Below, in pieces: positions 1 through 10,799 of a DNA stretch of 64,000 bases. Numbering within the stretch: the first letter of the stretch is position 1; each line of letters starts with the position of its first letter. Under the pieces are notes generated by a model. It was not told where the DNA came from and ran no database searches. It saw only the letters and a program-made list of their open reading frames with translations. This DNA is from Beta vulgaris subsp. vulgaris. Taxonomy: Eukaryota > Streptophyta > Magnoliopsida > Caryophyllales > Amaranthaceae. The stretch is taken from positions 29,603,347 to 29,667,346 of the forward strand of contig NC_079209.1 of assembly GCF_026745355.1 (NCBI RefSeq), in the 5' to 3' direction. Position numbers and translations under genes: made by a program.

Positions 1-523
1 GTGTGGCTTTATTTTTCTGAGGAAAGTTCTGGCTAAGGAAAGACTTGGTATTTAAGTTGGCCGTTTGTGCCGCACCTCTCTTTCCTGGGAACTCCCTCGA
101 TTAATTTTTCCATACACGAAAAACCTAGTATTCGAAATAAAAATTTATTCATATACATATTTATATATACTTAATTTTTTTTCGAAAACACAAATAGTTT
201 GAAATTTTTTGTTTTCTTATTTACACTCGCATTATTATTCTTATGAATAATTGTATGACGTTCTGTCTAGCAAAGTATGGAAATATAATAAAATTTTTAT
301 AAGGATGAAGATTTTTTTTAGTATCTTTAATATTTAGTAGTTCTGTAATTAGACTACTACTCCTTATAAATGTCAGCATTCCTTTACAAGGATTAATAAA
401 TAAAATTCTAGTTTGTTCTTTTATGTTATATGCAATTTGTCAATCATATTAGAATCATGATTGTTTATGATTCAAATTTAGTAGGATAACTTAATAAGTA
501 GTTTGTTTCTTACCCAGGAAGAA
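1..523 (+). other. Element A 5' leader (untranslated)
   Basis: AT-rich sequence without a coding signal between the window edge and the gag start. It ends in a pyrimidine-rich run and CCCAG just upstream of ATG at 524, resembling a 3' splice acceptor. No primer-binding site is seen, so the 5' LTR lies to the left of the window. Confidence 0.6.
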
Positions 524-1680
524 ATGGCCAGTAGACCCGAAGTAGATCCAAAACTCGAGCAACTCTTAAGGAGTTGACCTCTCTGACCAAGAATTTGGCT
601 AAGGCTATGACTTCTCAACTGAACCGTCAACAAGAGCCTGACCTAGCTGGCGAGTGTTTAAGAAAGTAGCCTCTAGGAATCCACCTGTTATGATGGAAAA
701 GAGGACCCAGCCAGTCTTGAGAACTGGATTAGGAGTTTGATAAACTGTTTACTGCTGTTAGGTGTGATGATGAGTTAAAATCAACAATGCTACATACTAC
801 CTAAAGAGGAAGCTGATTTATGGTGGTCCCAAAGGAAGGAGTCTTTGGCGACTCAAGAGGATTTTTGGTGGAAGCAATTTAAGGAAGCTTTGAGAACCAA
901 GTTTTACCCACCTCACTCAAGGAAAAAGAAGTGCCTAGAGTTTACTAACCTGAGGATGGGGACAATGACTATCAATGAATACTCTAAGTTCATAGAGTTA
1001 ATGAGGTTTGCACCTGAAATGGTTCCAACTGAAGTTTTGAAGGCTCAACGATTTGAGCAATGGTTGACCTTGTCCATTCAAGGGAAATTGGGAGGGGTTA
1101 ACTTTAATAGCCTTGATGAAGTGTGTGGGAGAGCTGCCCATCTATTCGGGATCAAGGGAAGAGAGCTAGAAGTGAATCCTGGAGATAAAAGGAAGGGGTC
1201 TAGTAATGGGTTTCAAGGTGGAGATAAGCGTCAAAAGACTAATGGGGGATTCAAGCAAGGAAAGATGATAAAAGTAATGGGAATAACAACAATCTAGTTA
1301 ATCTGAAAATGGAAAGTCTAAGAGAGTCTACTACTGCAAAAGATGTCCAAGAAACCACCCAGGGAAGGACTGTGAAGGAAATCTGGTAACTTGTAGGATA
1401 TGTAGCAAGTTAGGCTATAGAGAATATGAGTGCTTCCAGAAAGACTCAACATCAGCAAATCCTAAGCCAACCAAGAATCAGGGAGGTATGGGACAAAGGA
1501 CTCCAACAGCAAGCGGTGACCCATAATCGTGTTCCTCCTAAGAATGGGAACGGAGGAGACAATCAGGCTAAGACAAATAATCAAGGTCGAGTGTTTGTCA
1601 TGAGCAATCGTGAGGCTGAAACGACTGCAGGCGTATGGACTGGTACTTTCTTCATCTCTTCTATTCCAGTAAAGATTTGA
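524..1680 (+). pseudogene. gag: Element A gag remnant
   Basis: Structural nucleocapsid polyprotein of a Tekay chromovirus, now broken. The likely start is ATG 524 (MASRPEVDPKLEQLL), which reaches a stop near 575. Shifted frames then carry the gag core, and the longest open piece is 845-1297, containing FWWKQFKEALRTKFYPP and FIELMRFAPEMVP, a retrotransposon-gag signature. Two zinc-knuckle remnants lie at about 1330-1440. The first reads CKRCPRNHPGKDC; the second, CRICSKLGYREYEC, has Tyr where the His ligand is expected. The protease begins just downstream. It cannot give a functional Gag without several corrections. Confidence 0.8.
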
Positions 1681-3518
1681 TTTGATTCAGGAGCTTCTCA
1701 CTCTTTTATTTGCAAAATCTTAGTGAGAAACTTAAGTTGGGAAAACCCGAATTTATAAGCATGGATATAGTCATACCTTCTGGAGATGTCATTAAGTTTC
1801 TAAGATTATAGAGATGTTTTAGTGACTATAGCAGGGGTAGAATTTTTCAGACTTAATTGAATTCGATTAGATGACCTAGATGTTGTTATGGGAATGGATT
1901 GGTTGGGAAAATTCAAAGCCCAAATAGACTGCAGGGCCCAAAAAGTGACTTGAAAGGCCCAAAAGGAGTCAAAGTAACCTATAGAAAAATTAGTCAGAAG
2001 CCCAGTCCAAGAATGATTTCTGCTATGCAACTCAAGAAGTTGTGTAGTATACAAAAGTTGGGAGTAGAAGGAGAAAAGATGGAGAATATTCCTGTAGTTA
2101 ATGAATTTCAGGATGTCTTTCCAGAAGAAATCCCTGGAATGCCTCCAATAAGGGAAGTGGAGTTCACCATAGACTTAATGCCTGGAACTGGCCCAATATC
2201 TAAAGCACCATATCGTATGGCTCCAGCTGAAATGAATGAGCTTAAAACCCAATTAGAAGAGTTATTAGAAAGGGCTACGTAAGGCCCAGTGTATCCCCAT
2301 GGGGTGCGCCTGTCTTGTTTGTAAAGAAGAAGGATGGTAGTCTAAGGTTATGCATCGACTACCGTGAGTTGAACCAAGTGACCATTAAGAATAAGTATCC
2401 TCTCCCAAGGATCGATGATTTGTTTGACCAACTGAAAGGAGCTGGAATTTTCTCTAAGATTGACTTAAGGTCAGGGTATCATCAGTTAAGAATTGCTGAT
2501 AAGGACATTGCTAAGACCGCTTTTAGGACACGTTATGGCCATTATGAGTTTACAGTAATGCCTTTTGGATTGACTAATGCGCCAGCAGTATTTATGGATC
2601 TCATGCACCGAATTTTTAAGCCATACTTAGACCAATTTGTGGTAGTATTTATAGATGATATATTGGTTTACTCTAAGAATAAAGAAGAGCATGAGAAACA
2701 CCTCCGAATAATCTTGTCAACCCTCCAACAAAAGAAGTTGTATGCAAAGTTTTTGAAGTGTGAGTTCTGGTTGGAAAAAGTGGTATTTCTAAGCCACGTC
2801 ATTTCTAAGGAGGGTGTTGTCGTTGATCCAGCAAGATTGAAGCCGTTATGAATGGCCTACTCCAAAGAATGTGACTGATATAAGAAGTTTTCTAGGTCTG
2901 GCAGGTTATTACAGACGTTTTGTTAAGGATTTCTCGAAAATAGCCCGACCAATGACCAACCTTATGAAGAAAGAGTCCAAGTTTATTTGGAGCCCAGAAT
3001 GTGAGAAAGCCTTCACCATCCTAAAGGAAAGACTAACCTCAGCCCCTGTGTTATCCTTACCTGATGGGAGTGATACTTATGAAGTATATAGTGATGCATC
3101 TAAACATGGTCTAGGGTGTGTGTTAATGCAAAATAGAATAGTCATTGTTTATGCATCAAGGCAACTGAAACTATATGAAGTCAACTACCCTACTCATGAC
3201 CTAGAATTGGCCGCAATAGTCTTTGCTTTAAAATTTTGGTGTCATTATGTGTATGGGGTGACATGTAAGATATATACAGATCACAAAAGTTTGAAATACA
3301 TTTTCACCCAAAAGGATTTGAATATGAGGCAAAGGAGATGGTTAGAATTCATAAAAGACGACGATTTGGATATCCAATACCATGAAGGAAAAGCCAATGT
3401 AGTGGCAGATGCCTTAAGTAAGAAGACAAGTCATGCCTTAAGCACTATGGTGGTGGCAGACCAACTGTGTTTAGACTTTCAGAAGATGAATCTTGAAGTT
3501 ATGCATACGGAGAAGTAG
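1681..3518 (+). pseudogene. pol: Element A protease-RT-RNase H remnant
   Basis: The aspartic protease centre DSGAS lies at about 1684-1698, directly after an in-frame TGA at 1678-1680. A frameshift at about 2280 separates the protease-RT linker from the RT core. The RT core (2315-2851) has [26 protein letters not shown] and the catalytic [10 protein letters not shown] (YIDD type). After another frameshift near 2850, the RT thumb and RNase H (2871-3518) follow, with the expected acidic residues in [31 protein letters not shown] and VVADALSKK. Order and motifs match Ty3/gypsy pol. Because both halves of RT and all of RNase H remain readable, the decay is moderate. Confidence 0.88.
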
Positions 3519-3523
3519 AGAAA

Positions 3524-5356
3524 ATGTTTAGTGCACTGACCATTCAACCCTCTATATTTGATCAAATTAGGGAAGCTCAATTAAAGGATGAAAAGATGGA
3601 AAAGATAAAAGAAAAGGTGAGGGAGGGTCATGCTGGAGACTTCGAAATTCATGAAGATGGAAGCTTAAGAATGGAAGGAAGGTGGTGTATACCCGAAGCT
3701 TGCAAAGATTTAAAGTTGAAAATCATGGATGAAGGCCATAATTCTCCATATTCTATGCACCCAGGGGGTGATAAGCTGTATAAGGATTTAAAGAAGAATT
3801 TCTGGTGGGCTCGTATGAAGGCTCCGTTTGGTAGAGCGTAAAACGTTTTCCCGGAAAACTGTTTTCCTCTATTTTCAGTTTTACATTGTTTGGTTGGCAA
3901 AAGAGTGTAAAACCATTTTCCCTTGGGGTAAAATTACTCTCCCAAGGATGGAAAACCATTTTCCTTTCAAAATGAAGGGAAAACTATTTTCCTTTATCTC
4001 TCTTGTACACTCCTCTCACTACCTCCTTACTTTCCCTTTTATTTTTCTTTCATTTCATCATTTTTCTTACATCGAACCAAACAATGGAAAACTAATTTTG
4101 GAATTGTGTTTTCCATTGTAAATTGTTTTCCATGAAAATCATTTTACACTGAAAATATTTTACGCCCTACCAAACGGAGCCGAAGTTGGACATAGCTAAA
4201 TTTGTTTCCAAATGCTTAACATGTCAAAAGGTGAAGAGTGAACATAAATGACCCCAAGGAAAAGTCCAGCCTTTAGATGTGCTAGATGGAAGTGGGATTC
4301 TATTTCGATGGATTTCGTTGTTGCTTTGCCTAAGAGTAAATCTGGGAATGATACGATGATGGGTAATTGTCAATATGTTAACCAAGTCTGTAGTGTTCAT
4401 ACCTATGAAGGCAACGTGGTAGATGGACCAACTAGCTAAGGCCTACATTAAGCATGTATTGAGACTACATGGAGTACTGAAAGATATTGTGTCTGATCGA
4501 GATTCTAGATTTTTGTCTAAGTTCTGGCAGAAGCTACAACAAGCCTTTGGTTCGAAGCTATTGATGAGTACTGCTTTTCACCCAGCCACTGATGGTCAGA
4601 CTTAAAGGACCATACAAACCTTAGAAGATATGTTAAGATCTTGTGTCATGGAATATCAGGGTTCATGGGAAGATCATCTGGATTTGATAGAGTTCTCCAT
4701 ATAACAATTATCATTCAAGTATAGGCATGGCACCATTCGAGGCTTTGTATGGTAGGAAATGTAGAAGCCCATTATGTTGGAACGATATAAGTAAAACAGT
4801 TATACTTTGGCCTCAATTGATTGAAGAAACCGTGCAACAGGTTAAGATGATCCAAGGAAAGATTAAGGCAGCCCAAGATCGTCAGAAAAGTTATGCTGAT
4901 CTGAAGCGTAGGGAAGAAGAATATGAAGTGGGCGAAAAAGTGCTTTTGAAAGTATCACGAATGAAGGGTGTGATAAGGTTTGGAAAGAAAGGGAAGCTCA
5001 GTCCTAAGTTTATAGGCCCATATGAGATATTGGATAGAGTTGGAAAAGTGGCCTATAGACTAGCCCTACCCACTGAATTAAGCCGTGTTCATAATGTGTT
5101 CCATATATCTCAGTTGAGACGGTATAACCCAGATAAATCGCATGTGTTGCAACCTGAAACAGTTCAAATTGATGATAAATTATCTTATGAAGAAAGGCCT
5201 ATTAAGATTTTAGACAGTAAGGTTAGAAGTACTCGGAATAAGGATGTTAATAAATTTGTTAAGGTGCTCTGGTCTAATCATAAGTCCGAAGAAGCAACAT
5301 GGGAAGCACAAGCTGAGATGCGAAAGAAATATTCAGAGTTGTTTGCAGAAGGTTAG
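3524..5356 (+). pseudogene. Element A integrase with chromodomain-like tail, interrupted by a MITE
   Basis: Integrase joins retrotransposon cDNA to the chromosome. The HHCC zinc domain (HPGGDKLYKDLKKNFWW, then [12 protein letters not shown]) is split by the 362-bp MITE at 3820-4181. The catalytic core is visible as [30 protein letters not shown] and [10 protein letters not shown], with stops near 4248, 4437, 4603 and 4700. The last open piece, 4727-5356 (209 residues), has the GPY/F module ([16 protein letters not shown]) and a chromodomain-like end (EATWEAQAEMRKKYSELF). Chromodomains in this clade are thought to guide integration to heterochromatin. Confidence 0.87.
3820..4181. mobile_element. 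362-bp MITE in element A integrase
   Basis: Terminal inverted repeats of about 24 bp, starting GGCTCCGTTTGGTA and ending TACCAAACGGAGCC, differ at one position. They are flanked by the direct repeat GAA (3817-3819 and 4182-4184). The interior is AT-rich with many GGAAAAC/GTTTTCC motifs and no coding capacity. A 3-bp TSD and a GGC...GTTTGGT terminus resemble Tourist/PIF-Harbinger MITEs, although the usual TSD there is TAA/TTA. The insertion shifts the integrase frame. Confidence 0.8.
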
Positions 5357-5399
5357 TAGTAGAGTTACGGGGGCATAACTCCTTTCTAAAGGGGGTAGA

Positions 5400-5586
5400 A
5401 TGCGATAGAGTTTCGCGCGTTTGACTTGGAACCCTATTTTTACCTAATTTTGACTTATTTTACGAATTATTATGTGAGTCAACTTACTTTTATAAGAAGT
5501 TGGTGGAATATATGTCTTACTTGCTTTGTCTCTTTCATTGCTTGCTTTAGGTTTCGAGGACGAAACTTCTTTTAAGGGGGGTAGTT
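5400..5586 (+). promoter_or_regulatory. Element A 3' UTR and polypurine tract
   Basis: Non-coding sequence after the integrase stop. It contains the stretch GAGGACGAAAC found in Tekay elements and ends in TTTTAAGGGGGG at about 5571-5582, just before the LTR at 5587. This purine tract primes plus-strand DNA synthesis in this class of element. Confidence 0.7.
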
Positions 5587-7190
5587 TGTAATACTACGTA
5601 TTTTTAGTTATTAGTTATAATTTCTAAAAGGTTTTATATACTAAAAAGGATTTTTATTAATTATAAAGGTTTTAAATAGGCTTTTATATTAAATTATGGG
5701 TTTTTCAAATAGACTCTAGCCCAAATTAAGTATTGGGCTAAGTTCACAAATCTAATCCAAGTAATTGGTTAATAAAATTTAAAATATTTTAAAAGGAGAA
5801 AAAATTCAAAAAGGATTTACAAAAGATTTTTTTTTTAAAAAAAAAGTCTTTAAAACCATGAAGGTGCAAACTCACGCCAGTGAGTTTGTATCCAAATTGG
5901 TTACTTTTCTTTTATTTTATCTTGGTTAATTAGCATCTAGACTATTTATCTTATGGAATATTCCTCTATTCTAGCTATATGATCATAAAAAGATAGTGTA
6001 TCTTAGCTAAAATTAATCATCTTTTCTCAAAAATCTATCTTTTAGTTTCCTAATCCTATTCCGATTCTGCGTGCCAACTAGTATAAATAGGGGTCTCTAC
6101 CCATCATATTCTTCACACCAAATTTGAGAAATAAATCTCTTTTCTCAAGTTTAAACTCTCTCTCCCTCTTAGCCTACCTTTCTCTTCCTCCCTAGTAATT
6201 ATTATTATTCAAGGTGCGTTTATATGTAGATCGTTAATAAATGTTTGGCATGTGTAGTATCATGTTTCTAAGTTTTTTTAGTTTAGATTGAAGTAATATT
6301 TTTATGGGTTTTCTTATGAACTTTATGAGTTTTATTATGAATATTATGAGTTTACACAAGTATGTTAAGTTTATGACTTATTATGAACATGTTAGTAGTC
6401 TATAATTAAATTTACTTTCAATCGACAAAATATTACGAGCTATATGTTGAAATATGTTTCGGTAGTCATTCTAACAATTCTGTCATATAAAACTTTTCTG
6501 TTGTCATTCTTGCTTAAATTACTTGGCTACTACTATCCAACTAAGCATAGATGTGTCAAGTTGTAGGAAAGCTTATTATCATAGTCTAATTAGTATGGCC
6601 ATTATTTTTGTAAAGGTTCTTGTTGCATTATGTTTACTGCATATACATTGTTTCTTAGCTTTGTTATTTTAGCATTATTATCATAACTATTTCTAATAGT
6701 ATTACTATAAATGCTTTTCAAGATTATTTCATGAACAAGTTATATATTTTATATGCTTTTATATGGCTAAAGTTTTATACAAGAATATTATATTTTAAAG
6801 AAGGATTATTTCCGAAAGATTTTTATTCGTTATATGATCTTTTATGATCATAATTATAAAGAGGCCACAGCTTGTTATTTACTAACAAGAACGGTAGCTA
6901 TTATATTATTCACCCATGTACTTTTTGTATAATTCATGTGGACAAGGTAGTAACCCCTCGTAATGGACTCAGTAAGGAATACTAAACTTGGGGGTGTGCA
7001 CACTTTAGGAAAGGTACCTAGGCAAGGAAAAGGAGTTTTATTAAAGTTATCTATTTTACATTATACAAGTTATTACAAGTATCTAAGGAAGGTTTATATG
7101 AATATTTTGAATGTTTAATAAAGTATTTAAATTTCCGCATATACATGTACTCAGTATTTTTACTGACACGCATTTTGTTTTGTTTGTTTT
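5587..7190 (+). repeat. Element A 3' LTR, first part
   Basis: Starts TGTAATACTACG. It aligns by eye with the second family copy at 37382-37749 plus 40313-41853. It is interrupted after the GTTTT at 7186-7190 by element B and resumes at 36894. It holds a TATA-like box at 6082 and no convincing ORF. A short hairpin (TCAGTA...TACTGA) lies at 7151-7166. Confidence 0.9.
6082..6090 (+). promoter_or_regulatory. TATA-like box of element A LTR
   Basis: TATAAATAG lies about 500 bp into the LTR and is conserved at 40463-40471 in the second family copy. It is the most likely core promoter of this LTR family. Confidence 0.5.
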
Positions 7191-7390
7191 TGTAATACTT
7201 CGTATTTTGGGAGTTATTTCGTATTAATTTAGAAAATATAAAGAAGTTAATAAAAAGGTATTTTAGTATTATTTACAAAATAATAGGAATAAAATAATGA
7301 TATTATGAGCTGGTTTAGTAAATTTCAGAGTTTATAAAAGGTTAAACCGAATTTATTTGACCTAGGGTTACTACCTTTTAATGAAGGGAG

Positions 7391-7399
7391 TATAAAAGG
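7391..7399 (+). promoter_or_regulatory. TATA-like box of element B 5' LTR
   Basis: TATAAAAGG in the 5' LTR, followed by a CT-rich leader. The corresponding segment is deleted from the 3' LTR, so only the 5' copy keeps this candidate promoter. Confidence 0.5.
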
Positions 7400-8268
7400 A
7401 AAAGGAGAAGGAAAAAATCAGAAAACAAAAAGAAAACACTAATTACTTCTCCTCTCTCCCCAGCCGTTTTCTTCTTCTCTGTCCTTTCCCTCTCCCTCAG
7501 CCGACTTTCAAACGCTCTCTCTCTCTCTCAGATTTTTCTCTCTCCTCTCTCGCTTCTCTCCCTCTCTCCTCCTCCCTCTCGTCGCTTGTGTATTTGTGGT
7601 GCGAGGCTGCGCGAGATGAGCGACGAGCGGTGCGGAGTGACGAGCGTCCGAGGGCTGTGCGTTGTCGTGGTTCGAGTGTTGCGACGAGGGTCGTGCTGAA
7701 GTGAGGGTTTTGTACGAAAAGGCGAGCGGTGTTCGAGGATTTTGTGCGCAAAGGTGAGGGGTGTTCGAGGGTTTTGTGCGCAAAGCTGAGCGGTGTTCGA
7801 AGTTCGTGCTCAAAGGCCTGTGCGAGTGACGAAGGGGTTGTGTGCGACGAGTTTCAGACCTGTGCGAGGCTGTCCGTGCGAGCGACGAGGGTCGCGGTTG
7901 AGTGTGGTCATGCGCGCGGGAGTGGTGCGCGTGAGTGTGGTGCGTCGTCGCCGGAAGTTGGTCGCCAGAATTCTTTTGCCGGCGAAAGTCAGTGGTATAA
8001 ACCTATTATGTACTTAACTTATTATATCAGTTTTATTAGTTTAATATTATATTTACTGTTTTCGTAATTACGTAAGTTGTAATTAGTAATTAGTAATTAA
8101 AGTTGTTTAGTAATTAATTAGACTGTTTAACTAGTTATTTATTATTCTGTTTTTTAAGTTAAGAATTTGGTTAAGGTTTGTAATTGAATAAGATGGGACG
8201 TAGAAAAAGTGTATTACTGGTTGGTTAAAGTTATTATCTTATTATGCGTGACCTGATTTGTGGGACTT

Positions 8269-8409
8269 ACAACTTTTGGACACAAGACCTAACTTTTAGA
8301 TATAAGGCCTAACTTTTGGACATAAGACCTAACTCTTGGACATAAGACCTAACTTTTGGACATGAGACCTAATTCTTGGACGTAAGACTGGACTTCTGGA
8401 CATAAGACG
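8269..8409 (+). repeat. 20-bp tandem repeat in element B LTR
   Basis: About seven degenerate copies of a unit near AAGACCTAACTTTTGGACAT. The same block occurs in the 3' LTR at about 35362-35505. It has no spacer structure and is not a CRISPR array. Confidence 0.85.
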
Positions 8410-9792
8410 TGGTTGGACTTATGACTTAATTGGTTTGGTAAAATAGTGGACTAATGACACTAACTAAGTTTAGTTGCTCACTAACTTTGACTCTTAAAAG
8501 ACGCTAAATCCACTAAAATAGAAAAGTAACGAAAGTTCTTGAATAAGGTATTAGCTATCGTTTAATTCGAATCATTAGATCGTTATGGTCTTAGTGCGTA
8601 GTAGTTGTTAGTGTTATCAAGGACGTAGCACTAAAGCTTTTTATTAACGGTTTAAGTCCCAATTTCATAAGCGGCTCGTTCAATTAAGACAGCGAAAATT
8701 CTCCGCTACAAGGTACGTACGCATACCAGTTTAATTCCAAGTTTTATTATCATGATTAGGTTGCAATTCATTTTATTAGAACCTAGAAGTATGATAGGGA
8801 ACATTTGATTGTGATTGTTTGGTTAGACGTTTGTAACATGAAATCGATATGTTGCATTGAGATGCGAAGTTCTATCGTAGTGTAAATATAAGCATTATTA
8901 ATCTGATCCATAATGTAACGAGAGTGTTACCAGGGATAAGATTTGAGCATTGTAATTAAGAGAACATGTACATGACTCTTTGAGGTTATGAAAAGAATAG
9001 ACAATAGTAAAAGTGAATTATGGCAATAACTTGTAGCTGGACTCCCTACAAGTAATGAACAATGGGGGAAGTGTGGGACTTGTCCTACACTCCTACGCAG
9101 GCCTACTGTGACGACAGTAGTGTCCTTATATTTTTGATAACTGAAGTAAGCGGAAGGTTCCGTTCGATCTTGGGGGTATGCATATTAAGGTGATGGGTGT
9201 GAGACGGAACAAAACCGTATTTGCATTTCATCTAATAGACCAAGTTGTCTATTAAGGATTCAGTAGCCCATATGATTCTAGTAAGATGACGGTGCCCGTT
9301 CGATGCCAAATAAAGAAAGATTAAAGTATGTAACATAACGTAGTAGCATATCTCAGATTGTTCATGTGTGCATCATTTATGTTCATATATTTTCAATGGT
9401 TCATTACGTACTCAGCATAGCTGATTCTGTGTGTTATTATGTGTTTGTTGACCTGTGATGAACCATTGACGCTTCAATGGGGAGCAGACTAGGTGTGCTG
9501 GTGCTGCTGAATGATATCAAGCATACGGGGGCTAGTCTTTAGTTTTGAAGTTAAGCATTTTGGATTAAGTATTATTGGATTTTATAGAACGCTCTTAAAT
9601 GGTTTGAGGTTTGAATAAAAGGGGTCATCTATGATTCCCGAGTTGTACTTACATTTTTAATTCCGCTGCATTTTAGTTTTTGAGACAATAATTTGAGTTA
9701 CCGTTTTATGCCTTGCGTTCCATCGCGACGGTAACACTCCCAAAGTCGATGCGATGTAGCTGTAGACGTGTATGGATTTTGGGGGTGTTACA

Positions 9793-10042
9793 CAACAGGA
9801 TTCAGAGCCAGAAGCTCCTATTTTCAAAGACGTTTTAAAACTATTTCAAAACGGGTAGTATGGGATTGGAGCATATAGATCATGTTATGTGCATCAAGTC
9901 GTAAGAAGGATTTCAATTGCAATTTCGTTAGTGTATTGAACTCGTATGTGTTGTTTGTGCAATTGAAATTGTGAAAGATTCTTGAAATCTTCAAATATGA
10001 CTAGATTAAGAGAGTGTGCAAGGATAGGTCTAAAATGATGTA
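9793..10042 (+). other. Element B leader with primer-binding-site-like start
   Basis: Directly after the 5' LTR the sequence contains GGATTCAGAGCCA, a near match to the initiator tRNA-Met primer site TGGTATCAGAGC. No gene is visible before element C begins at 10043. The ATGTA at 10038-10042 is the target repeat of element C. Confidence 0.6.
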
Positions 10043-10799
10043 TGATGTGTAACGTGAAGAATCAATCTCACACCTTACAACTCGAAAGATAGTGAATCAA
10101 AGAAGAATACTCTATTCTTTGAAACGTTTAGTTAAGTTTCAAGAACTCGGTTTTTGATCCTAAACTAAGGCTTAAAATCTGTTAGTATTGGAATACTCAC
10201 AACACTCACAAACTCTTTGAAGATTTACTTGGAAACTCACAAGAAAATCCCTCGGCAAATTAATCAAACAAGCAAACAAACCAGTCGCCAATTTGATGCA
10301 TAAACTTTCTTAAACTCTTGATATTATTTCGTGTGTAAAATAATGTACAATCTAAGCTATTTATAGGAAAATAACATAACCCTAATAGGCTTAGAACACG
10401 TCTCTAAGTCCTAGACTCCTAACACCAATGAGTCACGTAAAATCCACCGTTTTAAGAACGTAGGCAAAACCATGACTCCTAAGACTTCAAACACAACAAG
10501 GACTCTAAAGACTACTACTACTAATCCAACATGGATTAGTATTCTCCTAACAGAATTAGGAGACTAAGTATTAACTTCTCCTAACAGAACTAGGAGACTA
10601 ATACCTCAACTTCCCATGGCACAGTGGCTAGCACTGTGTGTCCGATAGTGGTTGGCACTGTATTGTGACCACCATGCACACCCTTGCAGCTTCCAAACTC
10701 GGACCATGTGCTTCACTAAACCTTCCTTGGCTGTCCGCCATTCCTTTAGCAAGCAATACCTCATGATCACCACTTGATGAGCTACTAGCAACCTCATCA
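10043..10799 (-). repeat. Element C 3' LTR (757 bp)
   Basis: Plus-strand ends TGATGTGTAACG and CTCATCA. It is nearly identical by eye to 15844-16633 but has two rather than three copies of a roughly 34-bp CTCCTAACAGAACTAGGAGA-type repeat (about 10545-10605). Confidence 0.92.

Larger units (their letters stand above)
7191..9792 (+). repeat. Element B 5' LTR (2602 bp)
   Basis: Ends are TGTAATACTTCG and GGTGTTACA. It contains a TATA-like box (7391), a CT-rich tract (7440-7570), a CpG-rich segment (about 7600-7980) with about three copies of a roughly 34-bp repeat (7719-7815), a 20-bp tandem repeat block (8269-8409) and a hairpin TCAGC-ATA-GCTGA (9412-9424). A segment at about 7362-7475, which includes the TATA box, is absent from the 3' LTR. 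ORFs over the CpG-rich segment look like chance readings. Confidence 0.9.

Noticed and set aside
7729..8067. ORF of 112 codons in the CpG-rich part of the element B LTR
   Set aside because: Low-complexity Arg/Val/Cys reading of repeats in an LTR; the matching ORF in the 3' LTR (34824-35090) differs in length and ends differently.
8262..8409. Regular 20-bp repeats that might suggest a CRISPR-like array
   Set aside because: Direct degenerate tandem repeats without spacers inside a plant LTR, repeated in the other LTR.
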